A DNA stretch of 64,000 nucleotides from assembly GCA_011525625.1 (NCBI GenBank), contig WYAX01000016.1, forward strand, positions 186,001 to 250,000. The letters are read 5' to 3'. Below are positions 9,609 through 18,445 of the stretch, one piece after another. The stretch's first letter is position 1. Every line of letters begins with the position of its first letter. This stretch comes from Nitrospira defluvii. GTDB taxonomy: Bacteria; Nitrospirota; Nitrospiria; Nitrospirales; Nitrospiraceae. The position numbers were made by a program, and so were the translations under genes. The notes under the pieces are model-generated. The model was not told the origin of the DNA and did no database searches. It saw only the letters and a program-made list of their open reading frames with translations.

Positions 9609-10520
9609 TCAAAATCCGAGCGCTTTCTCCAGATCGGCCTGTTCTTTCTGAAAGGTTTTCTTGCGCCCTTCCTCAGCCTGTTCGTGTCGCTGCTCCGTGT
9701 GTTTTTGGACGGCTTCCGCTTTAGCGTGCTCGTCGGCAATGGCGTAATAGTCTGCGGCAACTTCTCCTTCTCCCTTGGCTTCGTAGCGTTTCGCCAGGTC
9801 TAAGGCTTTTTCGCGGACTTTTTTGACGCCCTCCTGCCGATTTGCCCGCTCGTAGTAGGAGATGGCCAGCTCAAGAAATTTTCGACCGTCCTCGGCGGCG
9901 AGCGTATCGCCTCGTTGTGAGGCCCGGGCGCGAATCCGATCCTCGCCGGCTTTGGCATAGTACGCCCAGTCTCGTGCGCGCCCCAGATCCTGAAGCGAAT
10001 TCCGGCCGATCGAGGCAAACCGTTTCTCCTCCTCCGCCAGCGCTTTGTCGAGGTTCTTCAGGGCGTGGGCGCGCATCGCCTGCTCCTGCGCCGTGTCGTG
10101 CTGCTGCGAGAAATGGTCGATCGCGTGGCTCACGGTGTTGATGTCGTCCGGCTGTTGTTCAACCAACTTGCGTTGCAGGCGACCCGCCTCGGCGACGCTC
10201 TGGCCCCGCATGTACCAGTCGTAGGCCTCCGAGAGGTGGCCATGCTTTTCGTTCTCTTCGCCGATGGCCTTGGCCGCCCGTAGTTTCAATCCCTCCTGCC
10301 GTGTAGCGTCGGTGACGCAGTCCATGTCCGCTTTCGTAGCGGCTGCGTATGCCTCGTACGGCTTTCCCGCGCGTTCGAGCTGCTCCGCCTGTTTTATCTG
10401 CGCGTCCGCCGCCACTTGCAAAGCCTTGTCGGCACAGAGTGAATCCGCCCAGGCCGGCGCGCTCCAGAGTCCAAGGCTGCCGGCGAGCACGAGATTGAGG
10501 GCATGCCGTCGTCTCACCAT
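9609..10520 (-). CDS. Exported alpha-helical repeat protein
   Basis: A 303-residue protein with a signal peptide (residues 1-25, cleavage near PAWA-DSL). The mature part is almost entirely charged and alanine-rich helix with TPR-like pairs (AEQLERAGKPYEAYAAAT, AISYYERANRQEG, AADYYAIADEHAKAE), ending in a Lys/Glu-rich coiled-coil stretch. It is probably periplasmic. It follows the DUF4412 gene by 7 bp on the same strand, so the two are likely one operon. No specific family or function is recognised. Confidence 0.65.
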   Translation of the reverse strand: MVRRRHALNLVLAGSLGLWSAPAWADSLCADKALQVAADAQIKQAEQLERAGKPYEAYAAATKADMDCVTDATRQEGLKLRAAKAIGEENEKHGHLSEAYDWYMRGQSVAEAGRLQRKLVEQQPDDINTVSHAIDHFSQQHDTAQEQAMRAHALKNLDKALAEEEKRFASIGRNSLQDLGRARDWAYYAKAGEDRIRARASQRGDTLAAEDGRKFLELAISYYERANRQEGVKKVREKALDLAKRYEAKGEGEVAADYYAIADEHAKAEAVQKHTEQRHEQAEEGRKKTFQKEQADLEKALGF

Positions 10521-10527
10521 GGCCTCC

Positions 10528-11154
10528 TCAGCGACCCATCATGCCTTTGAGCATGTCCATCCCCATGCCGCCCATGTCCAGCTTCTCGAAGCCTTTGGGG
10601 ATTTCGAATAACTCAGCCGGTTGTTTCCCGATCTGGATATTGGTCTGCTCCATCTTGAAGCGGGACTTCTGCCCCTTCTCAATGGCAATCGCGTCGATTT
10701 TGGCCAGAATACCTTCCTTGGTGCTCCACATGAAGCCACCCATTTTGGTGCCGTCCTTGCCGGTCATGAGGATCTTGCTCTTGTGCATCGCGACCCCATT
10801 CAGCGACTCCTCTCCCAGTGCCGTCTGCTCAACCTGGTAATTGGAGAGATCGGATGCTCCACTCGATGCGGGATTTCCGGGGGCCTCCATGTACATCTTC
10901 TCTTCCGGCATGAGCGTCCAGTTCAGGTTTTTGTCGTGACGGATGATGGTGAACATGGAGGCACCACCCTGCGTCATCTCCCGGCGCTCCTTCGTGGGGG
11001 TAGAGTAGATGCGGATGTTCATCGCGCCCTCTTCGGATTCAATGATCTGGTCGGCAGAGTATTCGACATTCACAGGTTCCGTCGCGAGGGCTGGGCCTAG
11101 GGGGAACAGTGTCGCGGCACTCACTACGAGAGTGACCAAGAGTCTGGTGAGCAT
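10528..11154 (-). CDS. Exported DUF4412-like protein
   Basis: A 208-residue protein. The ATG at 11154 has AGGAG upstream and begins a clear signal peptide (LTRLLVTLVVSAATLFPLG, then ALA-TEP); an in-frame codon at 11208 was rejected. The mature sequence fits DUF4412-like periplasmic proteins: a beta-rich region with VEYSADQIIES, ERREMTQGG, WTLMPEEKMYME and the C-terminal ELFEIPKGFEKLDMGG. Function is not established; related folds bind hydrophobic molecules in the envelope. The C-terminus is Met/Gly-rich. It is the first gene of a pair with the helical exported protein. Confidence 0.72.
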   Translation of the reverse strand: MLTRLLVTLVVSAATLFPLGPALATEPVNVEYSADQIIESEEGAMNIRIYSTPTKERREMTQGGASMFTIIRHDKNLNWTLMPEEKMYMEAPGNPASSGASDLSNYQVEQTALGEESLNGVAMHKSKILMTGKDGTKMGGFMWSTKEGILAKIDAIAIEKGQKSRFKMEQTNIQIGKQPAELFEIPKGFEKLDMGGMGMDMLKGMMGR

Positions 11155-11350
11155 GGAATGCCTCTCCTTGCGGTATGGGTGTGGAAGGTGTGATGGCGCG
11201 TGTCGCATCCGCGAGCACCATGATTATGGATGGTGAAGCGAGAAAAGGGTACGCCAGGTGTCACAGCCTGTCAATTCGTGCTGCGGGCGGGGAGTAGTCG
11301 GAACGATTCCGGTCGGGCGGTGGATCGTCAGTGAGGTGTCTTCTCCCGCA

Positions 11351-12172
11351 TCAACGGCGCGCTCCGGCCCTTGCGCGTTTGGCCTTCACGCGGTCATCGT
11401 CGGAGAGAGACGGTGAGACCAGCGCGCGTTCCCACGACCCGTACATCGGATTGGGAAGGAGAAACCACGTTGTGCCCCAGCGTTCGCTGTGCTCGCGGGC
11501 CAGTCTGATGCGTTGTTCCGGAGTATCACGGGCTCCCGGGATAAAATCTCCCAGATCATCCCCGATCAGCAGCAGGATGCGAAATCGGTCGGCGAGGTAC
11601 CGTCTCCGGCTCGACTTGTCTGCCGGCCAGTTGAACGGTGGCTCACCTTCCGACAGTACCGTGTCGAAGTCCTTGGCAAGAGGGACCCCAAGTTTCTCGA
11701 GGTTGAGCCTGGTCGAAGACTCCTGGCCGGCATGCCGATTGGTGATGAACAGGATCGCAACGCCCTTACTGTGGGCCTGCGCGATGAAGTCCAACGCGCC
11801 CGGGACGGCTCGCGCATCGGCCTCGCGCACCCAGTCGTCCCATGCCGACGGACTGAACGTGGCACGCTGTGTCACCAGCTTGCCTTCAAAAGCACTGTTG
11901 TCCAGCACGGTTTCGTCGAGATCCAAGATGACGGCCGGCGGCCGGTTTGCGACGTCGCCGCTGTGCTCCGGCATCGCGCTCCAGGTTCGGTCCCGTAACG
12001 CGCGATCCAGCGCCTCACCGGCCTGCCGGTAGGTGGTCGAGGAGAGGACGTGATACTCGGCGGATGTCTGCACCCAGAGCAGACTGTCCAGGAGCTCATG
12101 GGTATCCCGGTGAGGTGCGCATCCCGTGCCGGTCATCAGGGCCAGCACAAGCCAGCACAGGTGTGTGAACAT
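11351..12172 (-). CDS. HAD-superfamily acid phosphatase, lipoprotein e(P4)/class C-like
   Basis: A 273-residue protein counted from the ATG at 12172; upstream in-frame ATGs at 12211 and 12247 are possible but lack a ribosome site. The N-terminus is hydrophobic and ends at GTGC, a weak lipobox. Residues 84-88 (DLDET) form the HAD nucleophile motif, followed by FITNR (motif II) and IGDDLGDF (motif IV). This is the pattern of periplasmic or outer-membrane class C acid phosphatases that dephosphorylate nucleotides so they can be taken up. It is transcribed away from the eCIS regulator. Confidence 0.85.
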   Translation of the reverse strand: MFTHLCWLVLALMTGTGCAPHRDTHELLDSLLWVQTSAEYHVLSSTTYRQAGEALDRALRDRTWSAMPEHSGDVANRPPAVILDLDETVLDNSAFEGKLVTQRATFSPSAWDDWVREADARAVPGALDFIAQAHSKGVAILFITNRHAGQESSTRLNLEKLGVPLAKDFDTVLSEGEPPFNWPADKSSRRRYLADRFRILLLIGDDLGDFIPGARDTPEQRIRLAREHSERWGTTWFLLPNPMYGSWERALVSPSLSDDDRVKAKRARAGARR

Positions 12173-12636
12173 CCGATCGGTCCTACGGAAATGCCGATGA
12201 GTTGCAGTCATACGTAGTCGGTTGCGGCCACAGGTCTGTCTCGACATCGGCCGCGCATTCTATCTGTTCGCTCGGCACGGGTCTACGAGGATCAGCTGTA
12301 GTCGAGCTCCGGGCTCTGTGGTATAAGAGCCGTCAGGCAACATACATGTCACGTGTACTGTATCCAATTGTCTCGCTCGCTGTATCGGATCATGCACAGG
12401 GATCGCGGTTCGACTCTCCATGTGTTGCGGTGATCGTCGGTTAATCCGACGGAAGATGTGCGCGCATCCGCTTCCCGGACAGGACAGGTCTTGCCGCATC
12501 GCAGGAGATGCCGTTTCGAAACCATGATGAGTACGTGATGGTATGAATGGTGCACTTGTCCGGAAAGGTGTGTCGATCTCGCCGATAGGGTTGTAACTGA
12601 TCAGACACACGTATCCAGCGTGGAGAGGTGAGCCGG
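12173..12636. other. Divergent intergenic region between phosphatase and sigma-54 activator
   Basis: About 460 bp with lower GC than its surroundings. It must carry the promoters of both divergent genes. Open frames inside it have no ribosome sites or recognisable product. No clear -24/-12 element was found here. The ribosome site GGAGAGG at 12622-12628 decides the start of the following gene. Confidence 0.4.
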
Positions 12637-14088
12637 ATGAAGGATGTCATCAGAGTCCTCTTGATCTCGCCGGACGAACCGGGTCTTTCCGTGGTGTCTC
12701 ACGCGCAAATCCTCGATCAGTTAGAGCGCGGGATTCCGGGCGAACAGTTTGTCCTCGATCGAACGACACACGTTTCTTTCGTTCCGCCGCAGCCCCCACA
12801 TCTCGTGTTACTCCAGCAGACGGTCCCTCTTGGATCGCTCGAATCATGCCTCACCGATCTGAGCCGGCGTTGGCCGACTGTGCCTATCCTGGGGATACTT
12901 AGTGAACAACCTGGGCACGACGATGGAGTGCTGGACCCAATGCTGCCGATCCTGCGCGACTTTGTCGTGAGTCCGTTACGACATCGAGAGTTGGCCCTGC
13001 GGGTGCGTCGCATTTTGGCACAGGAGCCGCAGGTGGCGAGGCGTGAACCGGATCCCACACGGCCGGTACGGGTGGATTCACTGGTGGGCGAGAGCGCGAT
13101 CTTTCAGGCGCAGGTGGAGAAGGTGCCTCTGTTTGCCGGCGTGGATGCGACGGTGTTGCTGCAGGGGGAGACGGGTACGGGCAAGGAAGTGTTTGCCCGC
13201 GCGATTCATTATTCGAGCCCGCGCAAGGATCGTGCGTTCATCCCGATCAATTGCGCAGCCCTGCCGGACCAGTTGTTCGAGAACGAATTGTTCGGTCATG
13301 CCAAAGGTGCCTATACGAGTGCGGCGCATGAGCAAGGCGGATTGGTGTTGGAGGCTGAAGGGGGGACGTTGTTTCTCGATGAGGTCGATGCACTGAATCC
13401 CTCTGCGCAGGCGAAATTGCTCCGGTTCGTGCAGTATCGCGAGTATCGACCGTTAGGCTGTTCGCGCACCAGGTTGGCGAATGTGCGGATCATTGCGGCA
13501 TCCAATCACGACCTGCGGCAGGCGGTGATCGAGCGGCGATTTCGCGAGGATCTGTTCCACCGGCTCAACGTCCTCTCGCTGCTGGTGCCGCCGTTGCGCG
13601 AACGTCCCGAAGATATTGCGCTGCTGGCCAATCGGTTTCTGCAGCGCCTTCGACGCCCCGACGGACAGGGCCCCCGCGAACTGTCCGATCAGGCGATTGA
13701 AAAACTGTTGGCGTACAGCTGGCCGGGAAATGTGCGGGAATTGGAAAGCACGCTCCAGCGAGCCGTCGTCTTGTGTGGGGCTGCGGTCATCCAGCCTCAG
13801 GATATTGAATGTTCCGTGGAGAGTCCCAAGAGTCAACCGCTCAACCGCTCGCTCCGCGCCGTGAAGACCTCCGCGACCATGGATGTCGAACGAGCGTATC
13901 TGGTGAAGACCCTGGTGACCTTCCGCGGAAATGTCACACACGCAGCCAAGGCAGCGGGGAAAGAGCGGCGGAGTTTTCAGCGGTTGCTCCGGAAGTATGG
14001 AATCGATCGGGAATCCTTTCAACGTGATGAGGCGGGTCCACCCGGAGACTATCCGACGCCTCTTCACCCGCTCGATGGGCACGCCTAA
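12637..14088 (+). CDS. Sigma-54-dependent transcriptional activator, probable eCIS regulator
   Basis: A 483-residue protein. The ATG at 12637 is 8 nt after GGAGAGG; the GTG at 12628 overlaps that site. Residues 1-130 look like a receiver fold but have no DD/D/K phospho-acceptor set, so it is probably not controlled by phosphorylation. Residues 145-385 are the AAA+ domain: Walker A GETGTGKE (177-184), sigma-54 contact loop GAYTSA (224-229, normally GAFTGA), Walker B TLFLDEVD and arginine fingers near FREDLFHRLN. Residues about 420-465 are a Fis-type helix-turn-helix (NVTHAAKAAGKERRSFQRLLR). The first gene downstream on this strand lies behind a -24/-12 promoter, so this is the likely activator of the eCIS operon. 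Confidence 0.92.
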   Translation: MKDVIRVLLISPDEPGLSVVSHAQILDQLERGIPGEQFVLDRTTHVSFVPPQPPHLVLLQQTVPLGSLESCLTDLSRRWPTVPILGILSEQPGHDDGVLDPMLPILRDFVVSPLRHRELALRVRRILAQEPQVARREPDPTRPVRVDSLVGESAIFQAQVEKVPLFAGVDATVLLQGETGTGKEVFARAIHYSSPRKDRAFIPINCAALPDQLFENELFGHAKGAYTSAAHEQGGLVLEAEGGTLFLDEVDALNPSAQAKLLRFVQYREYRPLGCSRTRLANVRIIAASNHDLRQAVIERRFREDLFHRLNVLSLLVPPLRERPEDIALLANRFLQRLRRPDGQGPRELSDQAIEKLLAYSWPGNVRELESTLQRAVVLCGAAVIQPQDIECSVESPKSQPLNRSLRAVKTSATMDVERAYLVKTLVTFRGNVTHAAKAAGKERRSFQRLLRKYGIDRESFQRDEAGPPGDYPTPLHPLDGHA

Positions 14089-14250
14089 TCGCCTCAGTAC
14101 CGCGGTCGTTGTGCCGCACCTTCCATCGTCATGATAATTCGCAGAGTCTGAGCCGAGTCCGCGCCGATGCGCTGCGGCAGAAACGCCGCGCCGGTGCCTT
14201 CGCCCTCCCAGAGCCCCTCAGTAAAACCAACAGAACGGGAATCTCCCTAA

Positions 14251-14266
14251 TGGCATTCCTCTTGCT
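14251..14266 (+). promoter_or_regulatory. Sigma-54 (-24/-12) promoter of the eCIS operon
   Basis: The sequence reads TGGCAT-N5-TTGCT, matching the consensus TGGCAC-N5-TTGC(A/T) with one mismatch and exact spacing, including the essential GG and GC. It lies 160 bp after the sigma-54 activator gene and 50 bp before the first operon gene. Transcription would begin near 14277. Confidence 0.8.
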
Positions 14267-14296
14267 TTGCCTCACGGCAACAGTGTGAGGCAAAGC
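14264..14296 (+). promoter_or_regulatory. Perfect 12-bp inverted repeat over the -12 element and start site
   Basis: Arms GCTTTGCCTCAC (14264-14275) and GTGAGGCAAAGC (14285-14296) are perfectly complementary around a 9-nt loop. The left arm begins inside the TTGC of the -12 element and the repeat spans the expected +1. It could be an operator for a repressor. The transcript would start inside the structure, so it is unlikely to act as a full RNA hairpin. No T-tract follows, so it is not a terminator. Confidence 0.7.
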
Positions 14297-14316
14297 CTCT
14301 CCGGGGGGCGGGCCGG

Positions 14317-14586
14317 ATGGAATCGAAGGATGCGGGGGTCAGGCACAGTATTCTCGACTATCTGGTCCGCCATCCGGGGGCGAAAGACACCCGGGAGGGC
14401 GTGATCAATTGGTGGATTGCGAAACCGTGTCCGGACGAGCGCATCGCGGATCAGGCCTTGGAGGCGCTGGTGGCACAAGGATGGATTGTGAAACGGGATA
14501 CCGCGAGTCAGGCGATCTACAGTCTCAATCATGCGCGTGTCCAGGAGATCCAGGCATTTTTAGCGAACCATCGACGGGGAACGTGA
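14317..14586 (+). CDS. Small winged-helix-like protein, first gene of the eCIS operon
   Basis: An 89-residue protein. The pattern HSILDYLVRHPGA, then LEALVAQGWIVKRDTASQAIYSL resembles a winged helix with a beta hairpin, as in small DNA-binding proteins or phage adaptors. It lies just downstream of the -24/-12 promoter and 25 bp before the sheath gene start. It could feed back on the operon, for example at the inverted repeat beside the promoter, but this is inference. No named family is recognised. Confidence 0.65.
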   Translation: MESKDAGVRHSILDYLVRHPGAKDTREGVINWWIAKPCPDERIADQALEALVAQGWIVKRDTASQAIYSLNHARVQEIQAFLANHRRGT

Positions 14587-14611
14587 ATTACTTCAGCCGA
14601 GGAGGATGAGT

Positions 14612-16213
<1,602 letters not shown>

Positions 16214-16288
16214 CGGCTTCTGGAACAGCCGAGTGTCGGGGCCGGATGAGTGAATGGGTGGATAGGGAAACGATTGTATCACCACTCG

Positions 16289-16412
16289 CAGGATGCTCAA
16301 AAAGGCCGTCCGTCGCGGCCGCAGCGAGCGCAGGGGCGAGGCGTACTATTCCCGTACGGCGAGCCTCTGTGCGATGCGAGAACACAGGCGGCGGGCTTTT
16401 TTCAGCATCCTG
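16289..16412 (-). repeat. Dispersed ~124-bp inverted-repeat element, copy 1 (sheath/tube junction)
   Basis: The element is bounded by imperfect terminal inverted repeats CAGGATGCT(C/G)AAAAA. On the minus strand its body reads in order TTCTCG, CGTAC, GTACGCCTCG, TCGCTGCGGCC and GAGCATCCTG, the same landmarks as the copies at 31682 and 55054. It fills most of the 215-bp gap between sheath and tube genes. It has no coding capacity and could be a REP/MITE-like element that forms a long RNA hairpin. Confidence 0.75.
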
Positions 16413-16428
16413 CTAAGAGGAGGAAAAC

Positions 16429-16950
16429 ATGGCGCAGTTTACCGTGAACACGCATCGGTTCGACCCGTACAAGAATTTCAAGTTTCGCGTCAAATGGGAC
16501 GGACGCTATGTGGCCGGCGTCAGCAAGGTCGGGTCCCTGAAGCGTTCGACCGAAGTCGTCGAGCATCGCGAGGGCGGCGATCCCAGTACCAGCCGTAAGT
16601 CGCCCGGCCGTACCAAGTTCGAAGCCATTACGCTCGAACGGGGCGTCACGCACGATACGGCCTTCGAGCAGTGGGCGAACAAGGTCTGGAATTTCGGCTC
16701 CGGGTTGGGAGCGGAAGTGTCGCTGAAGGATTTCCGGAAGGACCTCATCATCGAGTTGTACAACGAGGCCGGCCAACTGGCGATCGCCTACAAGGTGTTT
16801 CGCTGTTGGGTGTCTGAATACCAGGCTCAGCCGGACCTGGATGCCAATGCCAATGCGGTGGCGATTCAGACGCTCAAACTCGAAAACGAAGGCTGGGAGA
16901 GGGATTACGAAGTAACGGAACCGTCTGAGCCGACCTTTACGGAGCCGTGA
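16429..16950 (+). CDS. eCIS inner tube protein
   Basis: A 173-residue protein with a very strong ribosome site (AGAGGAGG), as expected for a major structural protein. The N-terminus DPYKNFKFRVKWDGRYVAGV and the later segment VEHREGGDPSTSRKSPGRTK match the T4 gp19/eCIS tube family (Hcp-like beta-barrel). It stacks as hexamer rings inside the sheath and carries cargo in or on its lumen. It follows the sheath gene after the repeat element. Only one tube gene is seen. Identification is secure. Confidence 0.95.
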   Translation: MAQFTVNTHRFDPYKNFKFRVKWDGRYVAGVSKVGSLKRSTEVVEHREGGDPSTSRKSPGRTKFEAITLERGVTHDTAFEQWANKVWNFGSGLGAEVSLKDFRKDLIIELYNEAGQLAIAYKVFRCWVSEYQAQPDLDANANAVAIQTLKLENEGWERDYEVTEPSEPTFTEP

Positions 16951-16952
16951 AC

Positions 16953-17693
16953 ATGACTCAGGAGTCAGACCGGGGCCTGTCCGCCGCCGCGCTGTTGGAG
17001 GTGTGGGAGCAGGGAGTGGGCCGGCATCCCATCGACCAAGCCTTGCTGTTGTTGCGGTACGCGTACCCTGAGGAGTCGTTTGAGGCGCTCTGCGAATGGA
17101 CGGTCGGGCGGCGCGATGCGCATGTGCTGGATCTTCGTCGGCACACCATCGGTGATCGCATAGAGGCCTATGCAGAATGTCCGGCCTGTCGCAACGGGCT
17201 CGAATTCGAACTGTCCTGTGCCGCGCTCCTGACATCGGCGGTCACCTCGGACGCCGCTTGGACGAGGGTGGAACAAGACGGCCGCTCGTGGGAGTTGCGG
17301 GGGCCGAACAGCCGGGATCTGGCACTCGCGATTACGGAGGCAGATCCGGACCAGGCACGGCGCATCATTCTGTCCCGTTGCGTCCGCGGGGTGGCCGGGG
17401 ACGACGAGAGGCCGGCGTGGACTGAGGCGATCGAAGTGGCCCTGGCCGGACGATTGGGCGAACTGGATCCCCTGGCCGAAGTGCTCATCGATCTGCGATG
17501 CGAGGACTGCGGAGCGCAGTGGCAGGCGCTGTTCGATACCGTCACATTCTTCTGGAATGAACTGCACGCGAGGAGCCGACGACTCTTGCAGGAAGTCGAT
17601 CTGTTGGCACGGACCTACGGTTGGACGGAAGGAGAGGTCCTCCGCATGAGTGAACAGCGTCGAGGGCTCTATGTGGAGATGGCCTTGGCATGA
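16953..17693 (+). CDS. eCIS accessory protein with two Cys pairs (baseplate/hub assembly-like)
   Basis: A 246-residue protein. The ATG at 16953 has GGAG 8 nt upstream; a GTG at 16947 overlaps the tube stop. Two CxxC pairs, CPAC (76-79) and a distal CEDC near residue 183, probably make a zinc-binding unit. The rest is helical. In T4-like tails, small zinc-ribbon-bearing proteins act as baseplate hub assembly factors, and proteins at this position after the tube gene in eCIS loci may be equivalent. That role is inferred from position and cysteines only. It overlaps the next gene by 4 nt (ATGA). Confidence 0.65.
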   Translation: MTQESDRGLSAAALLEVWEQGVGRHPIDQALLLLRYAYPEESFEALCEWTVGRRDAHVLDLRRHTIGDRIEAYAECPACRNGLEFELSCAALLTSAVTSDAAWTRVEQDGRSWELRGPNSRDLALAITEADPDQARRIILSRCVRGVAGDDERPAWTEAIEVALAGRLGELDPLAEVLIDLRCEDCGAQWQALFDTVTFFWNELHARSRRLLQEVDLLARTYGWTEGEVLRMSEQRRGLYVEMALA

Positions 17694-18445
17694 GCGATTT
17701 TGTCACCAGATTGGTCGAGCGGCAGGCCGGGACCGTGGCAATGGTTCAGCCGCGTACCCCATCGATGTTCGCACCGACGGGGAGTCGGACAGAGCCGGCC
17801 GATTTCCCGGTGGTCGATTCGTTGTTGCCGCAAGCTGACGCAAACCACGCGCCACCGGCATCCATCCGCCAGGGCGATCACGAAGGCGAGCTGCTGACGC
17901 GGACCGATCAACAGGAGAGGCGGGCGGCAGCTCCCGGTTCACGGCCGACCGCGCACGCTGCGCCGGGGTCGCGCCAAGCCGAATCGTCGACTGCGCCCTT
18001 GGTGAAGAACGCCTCAGCAGTAGTCGTTCCTCAGCCGACCCATGAGACGCTCGCACCGTCGCAGGTGAGTTCGGGCACGATTCGCACCCCGGCACCGAGT
18101 CGTCAGATGGGGACGACCCAACCGAACATCGCAGGCCGTCTCGGCTCCGCGCCTCTGCCTCCTACGGCCCGCATCGAACCGCCGCCGCGCCTGGTGGAGA
18201 CTCGTCAGGTTATGCCTCGTTCCTCCGCTGCGGCCCCGCCTTCGCTGGCGTCTGGGTCGGGCATGGGTCGGAGGACGCAACAGATCAACGTGGCTCCGAC
18301 CGAGCCTCCTGTGGAAGTCACCATCGGGCGGATTGAAGTGACGGCGGTGTCCACTACGCCAGACACGAAACGGAAACCGGCGACTCGCCGGCCGGCGATG
18401 TCCTTGGAAGACTATTTGACGCGTCGCCAGGGAGGAAGATCGTGA
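17690..18445 (+). CDS. Pro/Ala/Thr-rich eCIS protein of unknown function
   Basis: A 251-residue protein with a 4-nt overlap at each end (ATGA and GTGA), so it is translationally coupled to its neighbours. Only the N-terminus (FVTRLVERQAGTVAM) and the C-terminus (VTIGRIEVTAVS, then RPAMSLEDYLTRR) look conserved. The ~170 residues between are low-complexity, rich in Pro, Ala, Ser, Thr and Arg, and probably disordered. Two short anchors joined by a flexible linker would suit a tail chaperone or a short length-setting protein. At this length it seems too short for a classical helical tape measure. No family is recognised. Confidence 0.6.
   Translation: MSDFVTRLVERQAGTVAMVQPRTPSMFAPTGSRTEPADFPVVDSLLPQADANHAPPASIRQGDHEGELLTRTDQQERRAAAPGSRPTAHAAPGSRQAESSTAPLVKNASAVVVPQPTHETLAPSQVSSGTIRTPAPSRQMGTTQPNIAGRLGSAPLPPTARIEPPPRLVETRQVMPRSSAAAPPSLASGSGMGRRTQQINVAPTEPPVEVTIGRIEVTAVSTTPDTKRKPATRRPAMSLEDYLTRRQGGRS

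Noticed and set aside
12260-12610. A 116-codon frame on the minus strand in the divergent region before the activator gene
   Set aside because: No ribosome site, no motif, and it fills the space needed for the promoters of both flanking genes.
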